A DNA stretch of 13,693 nucleotides from Pelagophyceae sp. CCMP2097. Lineage: Eukaryota; Sar; Pelagophyceae. Below the pieces are notes generated by a model, which was not told the DNA's origin, ran no database searches, and saw only the letters and a program-made list of their open reading frames with translations. Made by a program: the position numbers and the translations under genes. Location: positions 226,127 to 239,819 of the forward strand of contig MU657164.1 of assembly GCA_026770575.1 (NCBI GenBank), read 5' to 3'. Of the stretch, positions 6,901-13,693 are shown piece by piece (positions within the stretch are counted from its first letter, which is position 1; each line of letters opens with the position of its first letter).

Positions 6901-9900
6901 GAGACGCTGGCACGATACACTTGTGACGGGGACCTTTTCAGACGGGTTCTTGTCAAAGGGGCCTTTGCCACATGGACCTTGTCGCAGGGACCTTGAACTG
7001 GGGGCATTGAACTGGGGGCCATGCGGACCTTTCACCGGATACTTTCATGGGACCTCGTCAGGAACCTTGGCACGAGGACCATAGCGTTCTTGCCACGGGG
7101 ACGTCGGCACAGGGACGTTGGCAGAGGGACTTTGTCATGGGGGCCCGGGACACTTTCCACGGGGACCTGGCCACGGGGACCTGGCCACTGGGTTCTTGTC
7201 GCGGGGGCCTTGTCACGGGGGATCTTGTCACTGGGTTCTTGTCAAAGGAACCTCGCCACTGGGATATTTTCACGGTGATGTTATCACGGGGACCTTGCCA
7301 CGGGGACGTGGCATCTGGGTACGTGTCGCGGGTTCTTGTCAAAGGGTTCTTGTCAAAGGGGCCTTTCTAATTAGGACCTTGTCAGAGGGGCCCTTGTCAC
7401 GGGGACCTTGCGAGAGGGATCATGTCTTGGGACTTCGTCACGGGGCCCTTATCTGAGGGACCTTTGCGAGAGGGACCTTGCCGTACCCTGTCACGGGGGC
7501 CTTGTCACAGCGACCTTTTCAAAGGGACCTTGTCACTGGGTACTTGTCACGGAGACCTTGTCGCTGGGTTCTTGTCGGAGGGGCCTTGTCAAAGGGTCCT
7601 TGGCAGAGGGACCTTGCCACGGGGACCTTGCCACGGGGACCTTGTCACTGGGTTCGTCTCGTGGGGGCCTTGTCGTAGAGTTCTTGTCTCAGGGACCTTG
7701 CTACAGGGACCTTGCCACAGGGACCTTGCCACGGGGACCTTTCTCGAGACGTTGTCACGGGATCTTGTCACGGGGACCTTGGCACGGGGACCTTGTCAAG
7801 AGGACGTTGTCAGACGGGTTCTTGTCACTGGGGCCCTGTCACGGGGACCTTATTGGGGGACCTTGTCACTGAGTTCGTGTCGCGGGGCCCTCGTCGTGTG
7901 ATTCTTCCCAAAGGGGTCAGACTTTGTCACAGGGATCTTGTCTTGGGACTGTGTCATGGGGGTCTACCCTTATCAGAGGGACCTTGACGCACCCTGTCAC
8001 GGGGACGTCGGCACAGCGACCTTGGCACAGGGACCTTGGCGCAGCGACGTTGTCATGAGGCCGTTGGCACGACGCACTTGTTCCGGGGACCTTGTCGTGG
8101 GGACGTGGCCTCTGGGTCCGTGTCGTGGGGGCCCTTGTTATCGGGTTCGTGTCAAAAAAAGGAGCCTTTGTCACGAGGACCTTGTCGAAGGGACCTTGTC
8201 ACGAGGACCTTGTCGCAGGGACGTTGAAACAGAGACGTTGAAACAGAGACGTTGAAACAGAGACGTTGAAACAGAGACGTTGAACTGGAGACGTTGAAAC
8301 GGGACTCTTCGCATCGGACCTTTCACCGGATTTTTTCACGGGACCTCGTCAGGGGGGACCTTGTCAGACGGGTTCGAATCACGGGGACCTTGCCACGGAG
8401 ACGCTGGCACAGGGTCCTTGGCAGAGGGACCTTGTCAAAGGGGGTCGAGGCACGGGGGCATAGTCACTGGGCTCTTGTCAAAGAGGACCTTGTCAAAGGG
8501 ACCGAGTCGCAAGGGTGACAGAGACCTTTTCACGGGCATCTTCTCACGGGCACCGAGTCACGGAGACGTTGGCACAGGGACCTTTGCGTAGGGACCTTTT
8601 CACGGTGATCACGGGGACCCCGTCACGAGGACCTTGTCGCGGGGACCTTGTCACGGGGCCCTCGTAACAGGGTTCTTGTCAAAGGGGCCTTGTCGTAGAG
8701 ACGTTTTCACTTGGGCCTTGTCACGGGGACATTTCCTGAGGGACCTTGTCTTGGGACTTGGGCATGGGGGCCTTATCAGAGGGACCTTGGTTGAGGGACC
8801 CTGTCACGGGGGCCTTGCCAGACGGGAGCTTGCCGCGGGGTTGTTGTCACGGGTTTCCTGTCGCAGGGACCCTGTCGCAGGGACCCTGTCGCAGGGACCC
8901 TGTCGCAGGGATGTTGTCGTCGTGATGCTTGCCGCAGGGATCTTTTGGGAACTTTGGCACGGCGAACTTTGGCACGCGGATCGCGGTTCACGGGGGCCGC
9001 GTCGAAGCGAGTTCGTTCCAGCGACGACGGAGTTGTTGTCGCTGGGTTGGGGCCGCAAGGCCCTTGTCGTGTGGACCTTTTCGCAGGGTTGGTGTCATGA
9101 GGGCCTTGTCTAGGGGACTTGACCAGGGTCCCGTTGTCACAGGGCCATGAGACCCGGGGACTTGCCGCAAGGATCTTGTCAAAGGGCCCTTGTCAAAGGG
9201 CCTTTTTCATGGGCGCATGTTCACGGGGACAACGTGGCAAACTGACGGGTTGCCCAAATACCCGCAAAACCCGCAAATACCCGCAAAAGCCCGCAAATAC
9301 CCAAACCCCGATGGCATCCCAGGTACGGCGCGCACCTCTTCCACACCAAGTACGACCGCGTCTGGCGCTACGTCCAAAAGTTCAGCGAGTGGCAGGTCAT
9401 GGATCCGATGCGTCTTGTTTTGATTTTTGAAAAGGAGGACCGTTGTAGGCCAACGACCACCGCGTGCGCGGTCTGGTGCCGGATTTCCAAGGCAACCTCA
9501 AGCTCGTGCCCATCCCGCCGACGATTGATACGGTCAACGCGCTCTTCCCCGACGTGGATTTGCGGCGTCTTGGCCGTTTTGAAGACACGTTTCCCAAACT
9601 TTTGACGCGAAGAAGGCGCTCTCGATGCCAACCGCGTTGTTGGGTGTCGTGGGGACGTGTCCTGGGGGTCGAAAAAGCGGCATCCAAGAGCCGACGTCGG
9701 ATTCAGGGCCGCGCGCAGAGGGCCCCGCAGTGCCCGGATTTCTGGCCCCGCGCCCGATGCTTCTCGGATCACGTGGTTTTCACGCCCGATGAAGGTCCGG
9801 AGACGCAGCCTCTCTCCGGGGTGCCTCCCGTTGAGTGCTCTCCATCTCCGGGGTGCCTCCCGTTGAGTGCTCTCCATCTCCGGGGTGCCTCTCGCTGAGT

Positions 9901-11569
9901 GCTCTCGGGGCCTTTTGGGCCTTTGGCGACGACTGTCTTTGAGAAGGGGCCGATTTTGAAAAGTGCCCAGTGCCAGACAAGGGCCCCGCGCCGTCTCGAG
10001 ACGGTCCCATGGCCGCCGAATACGGCCCCTGCGAAGAAGACAGCCGGGAAAAAGATGCGGGAACAGTCCGACGTCTGCGGGCCCTTGAAACGGGCCTTTG
10101 AAACGGGCCTCTCCCAACCCGGGCCTCTGCGACGACCCGGAGGTCACACGGGCCGGAGACGGGCCCTTTGACTCTGCATGGTTTTGAGCGCCCCAAGAAG
10201 GATGCGTGCGCGGCTCCGTATGCGTCGAGACACGTGCCTTGTTGCCACCTCGCCAAGTGGACCAAAGTCTGTTGCTGAGACCCCGGACGGGACCTTGCCA
10301 CGGGCTTCTTGCCGCGGGCTTCTTGCCGCGGGCTTGTTGCCACAGGGACCTTTTCACAGGGACTTTGTCGGACGGAATCTGATCTCGGGGACCTTGCCAG
10401 ACCTCGTCCAAGGGACTTTGTATCGGGGACCTTGCCAGGGGCCTTGTCCCAGGGACCACAGAGGGACGTAGCCACGGGGTTCTTGCCACGGGGACCAAAG
10501 GCACGGGCTTGTTGCCACAGGGAATTCGGCACAGGACGTTGCCGGTCGGGACCTTGTTACGGGGACCTCAGATGACGTTGCCACGGGGGCCTTTGCACGG
10601 TGTTCTTGTCGGACGGGGCGTTGCCGGACGGGACGTTGCCGGACGGAACGTTGCCACGGGACGTTGCCATCTGAACCTTTTCGCGGGGTTGTCGTCTAGG
10701 GACGTTGGCACGGGGACCTCTGGACCGGGTCTGTCGGAGTTTGCAGTGTGATGAATATGCGCTTTTTGGAAGGGAGAACCATCTCCGTCTGGCAATTCGA
10801 TTCGACGTGTTTTTCTCGAGACGGCCCCTATGCGGCGAGACTCGGTTCCCTTTTCAGGGCGGCCCCTGAAGGCGTCGCAACGGCCCCTTTTCGACGAGGC
10901 ATTGCCGAAAAGGGCCCGAAGCGTCACCAACCGTCTTTTGAGACGGGTGCCTCTTCGACGGTATCAGGGTCCTTGTTCAACGGCGGTGCCTCTTCAGAGA
11001 CGGTGGTCGCCAGTTTTTGCGCGCCTTAATCGCATTGCCCATTGCCGCACCCACAAATCTCCGGCAACGCCTCAATCTCAGGCGCACATCGAGACCGAGG
11101 CGGACATGGAGACTTGGTACGCGACGCAGCGCGTGCCGCCCCCTGGCGGCGAGCCGGCCAACGGTGCGGAGACGGCGCGCACCCCGCGTCTTCATTTGCA
11201 GCGCGCTAGGCGAGGAGGCGGCCCTGCAGCGCGTCGGCCCTCTCCTCTACGAGCGCATCTTCAAGCACTACACGAAGAAGCAGTGGGACAAGTGCGTTTA
11301 TCCACGTTGGAGCGCGCAGAAGCATCGTCTTGGAAAAGGTACCCCGAAGAGCTCGACGCGTCCGTGCTGATGCGGCTGCCCTGCCGGACGAGCACCGACG
11401 ACCGCTACTTTTCCGATCCGTGGCAGGTGCCGTCTCGAGAGCGTGGGATGCGACTTTGGGGATTTGAATTCGCCTCTTGCGGCGTTTTGGGCACCTCGAT
11501 TCGCAACAGGCGCTGCCCGTGCGCGGCTACACGCGCCTCTTTGAGAACATGCTGCTGCGCGACCCGCGC
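3975..11569 (+). CDS. GLF: UDP-galactopyranose mutase, bacterial type, 11 exons, C-terminus outside window
   Basis: The enzyme ring-contracts UDP-galactopyranose to UDP-galactofuranose using reduced FAD. Exons are 3975-4069, 4169-4201, 4402-4499, 4728-4817, 4886-4934, 9323-9395, 9449-9553, 11082-11163, 11210-11291, 11339-11426 and 11510-11569. Every junction keeps frame (285 codons). Spliced motifs are the FAD-binding GAGLSG (76-81), HIGGNCYD (104-111), YGAHLFHT (123-130), FSEW (142-145), VPIPPTIDTVN (166-176), PPGGEPANGEEAAL (201-214), YTKKQW (229-234), LPCR (249-252), DDRYFSD (256-262) and GYTRLFENM (271-279). By spacing, Y229, W234, R248 and Y259 match Y155, W160, R174 and Y185 of the Klebsiella enzyme (numbers recalled). 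The C-terminal third, with the second catalytic Arg, is absent from the window. The first about 69 residues are an extension of unknown role. The ATG at 3975 is the first in frame after a TGA at 3915, but an upstream exon is possible. Confidence 0.85.
4635..4670 (+). repeat. Three 12-bp repeats inside GLF intron 3
   Basis: Three adjacent units of TTTTGGAAAGA(C/T), the last ending TC, lie in the 228-bp intron 4500-4727, about 60 bp before its TTTTTTTCAG acceptor. Confidence 0.8.
5591..6620 (+). repeat. Higher-order repeat within the 14-bp array
   Basis: The marker variant (C)ACTGGGTTCTTGTCA recurs at 5591, 5745, 5885, 6015, 6169, 6310, 6450 and 6604. The intervals are 154, 140, 130, 154, 141, 140 and 154 bp, mostly exact multiples of 14 (10 or 11 units). 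The order of unit variants within blocks is also conserved, so the array grew by amplifying blocks as well as single units. Confidence 0.8.
8221..8303 (+). repeat. Homogeneous sub-array ACGTTGAAACAGAG
   Basis: Four identical 14-bp units start at 8221, 8235, 8249 and 8263, followed by two variant units at 8277 and 8291. The sequence differs strongly from the main consensus but keeps the 14-bp phase, indicating a recent local expansion of a diverged unit. Confidence 0.85.
8861..8910 (+). repeat. Homogeneous sub-array TCGCAGGGACCCTG
   Basis: Three identical 14-bp units start at 8861, 8875 and 8889, and a partial fourth starts at 8903. This is another recent local expansion in the same intron. 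Each unit contains the palindromic core CAGGGACCCTG. Confidence 0.8.
9253..9308 (+). repeat. CCCGCAAATA short repeats just before the intron 5 acceptor
   Basis: Nine- to ten-bp units (CCCGCAAAA, CCCGCAAATA, CCCGCAAAAG, CCCGCAAATA) are flanked by CCCAAATA and CCCAAACCCC. The cluster ends 14 nt before the acceptor AG at 9321-9322 and takes the place of an ordinary polypyrimidine tract. It is unrelated to the 14-bp family. Confidence 0.75.
9814..9909 (+). repeat. 32-bp tandem repeat, three units
   Basis: CTCCGGGGTGCCTCCCGTTG starts the unit, followed by AGTGCTCTCCAT. Units start at 9814, 9846 and 9878. The first two are identical, and the third is diverged near its middle and end. The array lies within GLF intron 8. 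Confidence 0.85.
10268..10735 (+). repeat. 14-bp minisatellite block in GLF intron 8
   Basis: Degenerate units of the same family as intron 5 are present, rich in GGGACCTTGCCAC, GGGCTTCTTGCCGC and GGACGTTGCCGGAC. The 14-bp periodicity is still visible in places, for example at 10086-10112 just upstream. It is more diverged than the intron 5 array. Confidence 0.75.
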
Positions 11570-11894
11570 GTAGAAAGACGGCGTCGTTGCGACTGGCAAA
11601 AAGGCCCCCGCGACAAAAGGCGACACAAAGGCTGAGACACAAAGATCGCAAAAGGCAGAGGGCCGCCTCCGCTTTGCAGCGCCGGGGCGTCGTCGGATGC
11701 CGCCTGGGCCTTGATGCGGGCGCTCGATGCCGCTGGCGCGACGGATTTGCCGGGGGGGGGTCCGACTCCATGCCGGCTTTCCGATTTTGGCCCCCGGGCG
11801 GTGCTCGACGGCCCCGGAGACCCGACGGCGGCCGAGCGCGTTGCCCGGCGGCCGGAAGCTGGACTGTGCGCGCCTCGTTGACTTTGTCGCTCGA

Positions 11895-12210
11895 GCCACG
11901 GGGACCCCGTCACGCGAGTCGATGCAGCTTCTTGCCACGAAAACCGGGCCACGAAAACGGTGTCAAGGGGCCTTGTCGCGGGGGCCTTGCACTGGGACCT
12001 CGGGACAGGGGCCTCGCCACAGGACCGTTTTATGGGGCAAGTTTTCAGACGTTTTCACGGGCACGTCCGTGCCACGGGAACCGACGACTCGACGGGGACC
12101 TCGAAGGCAGGGGCGCGCCACGGGGTCGCGAGGCTTTGTCGCTGCGCCTCGCGGGATCCTTCTCGCAAGGACCGTCTCAGAGGGGCCGCATGGTTCGAGT
12201 GACGGGGTTC
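11895..12210 (+). repeat. Degenerate 14-bp family sequence
   Basis: Units such as GGGGACCCCGTCACG, GGGGCCTTGTCGCG, GGGCCTTGCACT and GGGACCTCGGGACA show the same family as intron 5 but are strongly diverged and interrupted by unique sequence. Confidence 0.6.
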
Positions 12211-12227
12211 AATGTCACGAGACGGCA

Positions 12228-12335
12228 AGCGTCGGGTGTCACTTTGACCGATAGCGTCGGGTGTCACTTTGACCGCAAGCGTCGGGTGTCACTTTGACCG
12301 CAAGCGTCGGGTGTCACGAGACCGCAAGCGTCGGG
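12228..12335 (+). repeat. 25-bp tandem repeat, just over four units
   Basis: The unit starts AGCGTCGGGTGTCACTTTGA and ends CCGCA. Units start at 12228, 12253, 12278 and 12303 with a partial fifth at 12327. The period is exactly 25 until the last step of 24. The period breaks from the 14-bp rule, although GTGTCAC resembles part of the 14-bp unit. Confidence 0.85.
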
Positions 12336-12709
12336 GCCGTGTTCCAAAGTCAGACGGGTCCCGAGAACTGGCTCCCGAAACGGACCTGTCCGAAAATGGA
12401 CCCTGAGAACGGACCCTGCGACTGGCCCGGGAGACGGTTTCCGGGAGCCCCGGGACCGACGCCACCGGGTTCGACGGAAGAGGGACCGTGCCAGAATCGT
12501 GTCAGAGAAAAGTCGTTTGGTCACGGGGTTGTGATGTTGCACCGGCATGGATTGCCAGGGGGGCCCTCGTGACAGGATTCTTGGCAGACGTCCTGACCAA
12601 GGGTCGCAGGGTTCTCACCAAGCCACGGGACCGGGCCAACTTGCCTTTTCGGGAATCTTCGGTCCTCGGGAATCGAGTTCGCAGGGGCCGGGTATTGGGG
12701 GCACCGTGT

Positions 12710-13030
12710 CCCGAAGACAGGGACCTTGAGGCCAACTTGCGGGACCCCGCCACGGGAACCTTGTCACGGGGGCCGACGTCAAAGGGACCTTTTCACAGCG
12801 TCCTTGCGCTGGTGTCGGACGGAACCTTGCACTGGTGCCGCAGGACGACGTCAGACCTTTTCATGGATCCCTCTGACCCGAGGTCACCGGGGGACGTCCG
12901 GAGCAACGGGGCTTCTTGTCACTTTGACCGTTTCAATCCGCGTCGTTGGCAGCAGGGTCCTTGTCGCAGGGTCCTATTCGCAGGGTTCGTCTCACGGGGA
13001 CCCTGCCACGGGCCGGAAGCAGCTGGCCTT
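12710..13030 (+). repeat. Degenerate 14-bp family sequence
   Basis: Scattered units such as GGGAACCTTGTCACGG, AAAGGGACCTTTTCACAG and CAGGGTCCTTGTCG are seen among unique sequence. The flanks (12340-12700 and 13030-13500) are GC-rich with only faint matches, and I see no gene in them. Confidence 0.5.
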
Positions 13031-13250
13031 TGCACAGCGACCTTGTCAGACCGTGCCACTTTTGCGCACCGACTTTTGCCACGGGACTCGAGGCCCGAAT
13101 AAAAGCCACAAGAGGAGCCGCAAGTCGCACGGCAACGTTGGAATGGGGACGTGGTCAAAGGGTCAAAGGGTCAAAGGGGCCTCGTTGCCACCGCGGGAGC
13201 ACAGGGACCGCGCCACGACGTCGCCGGGTCCATGTTGAGATGCATCGGGA

Positions 13251-13320
13251 CGCTGTTCTCAGTCGCAGGAAACTTTTCGACGGAAATCTTTGGAAGCGCT
13301 GTTCTCAGTCGCAGGAAACT
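13251..13320 (+). repeat. 24-bp direct repeat
   Basis: The 24-bp word beginning CGCTGTTCTCAGTCGCAGGA is present at 13251-13274 and again at 13297-13320, 46 bp apart. It looks like a small segmental duplication in the presumed intron. Confidence 0.8.
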
Positions 13321-13512
13321 GCCACTGGCTCGACCCTCTGTCCCGTCGACGGCCCGGAGACGGACGGCCCCGGAGACGGACGGACAAATCCCAAAAACCG
13401 GGTCCCCAAACGGCCGGAAATCAACGTCCGAAAATGGACCTTGTCACGGCCCCCGACGTTGGACGGCCCCCGGGAGCACGACAACGGGGACCGACGTCAC
13501 GAAGAGGAATAG

Positions 13513-13693
13513 AGGGACACTGCCGTAGGAACCTTGTCACGGGGACCTTGTCACGAGGACCTTGCCACGGGGACCTTGTCACGAAGACCTTGTCACAGGG
13601 TTCTTGTCGCAGGGTTCTTGTCACGGGGACCTTGTCACAGGGTTCTTGTCACGGGGACCTTGTCACAGGGTTCTTGTCATTGGGACCTTGCCA
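13513..13693 (+). repeat. Well-conserved 14-bp array running off the window end
   Basis: About 13 in-register units of the intron 5 family. The last five to six alternate GGGGACCTTGTCAC and AGGGTTCTTGTCAC, forming a 28-bp dimer. The array is truncated by the window edge, so its true length is unknown. Confidence 0.9.

Larger units (their letters stand above)
5007..9235 (+). repeat. 14-bp minisatellite array, about 300 units
   Basis: The consensus is GGGACCTTGTCACG with frequent variants: GGGTTCTTGTCAC, GGGAACCTTGGCAC, and CAGGG in place of CGGGG. The period is 14 nt, so three units (42 nt) make a 14-residue repeat in any frame. The consensus has no stop in the three plus frames, which explains the many long overlapping open frames here. 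No sign of purifying selection on a peptide is visible, and the array lies within an intron. Confidence 0.9.
4935..9322 (+). other. Giant GLF intron 5 (4388 bp)
   Basis: The donor GTGCGT follows a phase-2 exon end (…AA), and the acceptor ATCCCAG precedes a single G that restores Lys. The protein reads without a gap across this intron, from RCSK to YGAHLFHT, both conserved in the family. Almost the entire interior is a 14-bp minisatellite. The first about 70 bp and the last about 85 bp are not 14-bp repeat. Confidence 0.85.
9554..11081 (+). other. GLF intron 8 (1528 bp)
   Basis: The donor GTGGAT follows a phase-0 exon ending in Pro-Asp, and the acceptor AATCTCAG precedes GCG CAC ATC. The join gives NALFPD followed by AHIETEADMETW, with no gap relative to the family. 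The interior holds a 32-bp repeat, a 14-bp minisatellite block and unassigned GC-rich sequence (9910-10267 and 10736-11081) in which I see no exon. The exact donor is less certain than for other introns, because GTCTTG (9567) and GTTTTG (9576) lie close by. Confidence 0.7.
11570..13693 (+). other. Sequence downstream of GLF exon 11, probably a further repeat-filled intron
   Basis: A GTAGAA donor-like site at 11570 follows residue R285. If it is not spliced, the frame continues for 21 codons to TGA at 11633-11635. I searched all frames for the missing GLF C-terminal motifs and found none before the window ends. The stretch 11640-11890 is GC-rich with a fairly protein-like plus frame but no recognisable domain. 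The rest is mostly degenerate 14-bp family sequence and small tandem repeats. The intron assignment is inferred. Confidence 0.45.

Noticed and set aside
8371..8380. GGTTCGAATC, identical to a tRNA T-loop (B-box) word
   Set aside because: It is a point variant of the minisatellite unit GGGTTCTTGTCAC. No acceptor stem, D-arm or anticodon arm can be built around it.
5007..9235. CRISPR-like repeat array
   Set aside because: The repeats are directly adjacent with no unique spacers, the unit is only 14 bp, and the context is a eukaryotic intron.
9368..10504. 378-codon minus-strand open frame
   Set aside because: It overlaps GLF exons 6 and 7 and intron repeats on the other strand, is low in complexity, and shows no domain. 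GLF motif evidence on the plus strand is much stronger.
11640..11890. Plus-frame protein-like stretch considered as the next GLF exon
   Set aside because: It contains none of the expected GLF C-terminal motifs and no in-phase junction to exon 11 was found. It may still be coding for something, but I cannot support it.

Overview
The window looks like nuclear DNA of a GC-rich eukaryote, most likely a unicellular alga of a haptophyte or pelagophyte type. The lineage is a guess; the eukaryotic origin is well supported. Recognisable protein segments are cut by GT-AG introns that restore the reading frame exactly, there is no operon layout or Shine-Dalgarno spacing, and tandem repeats fill more than half of the sequence.

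Bases 1-326 hold GC-rich palindromic repeats and a short leader. Bases 327-2358 hold a plus-strand gene of unknown function with two N-terminal C2H2 zinc fingers, separated by a 74-bp intron, then a cysteine-rich middle and an acidic/lysine-rich tail in another frame. A 15-bp perfect inverted repeat follows (2391-2451), then a coding-like stretch I cannot assign, then about 24 copies of an 18-bp palindromic repeat (2813-3253) and an AT-richer spacer (3254-3974).

The main result lies between 3975 and 11569. Eleven small exons join into the N-terminal 285 residues of a UDP-galactopyranose mutase (GLF), the FAD enzyme that converts UDP-galactopyranose to UDP-galactofuranose. All ten junctions keep phase, and the spliced product shows the family's GxGxxG, HIGGNxYD, YGAHLFHT, FSEW, YTKKQW and DDRYF motifs. 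It is of the bacterial rather than the fungal/protozoan type. Seven of the ten introns begin GTGCG. Most are 46-228 bp, but intron 5 is 4388 bp and intron 8 is 1528 bp. The last third of the enzyme is not in the window.

Intron 5 is almost wholly a 14-bp minisatellite, consensus GGGACCTTGTCACG, of about 300 units, part of it in higher-order blocks of 140 or 154 bp. The same 14-bp family recurs in intron 8 and in the sequence after exon 11, where it runs off the window end in an alternating 28-bp dimer. Many long plus-strand open frames in 5000-13693 are by-products of this repeat, which has no stop codon in any plus frame, and are not annotated as genes.
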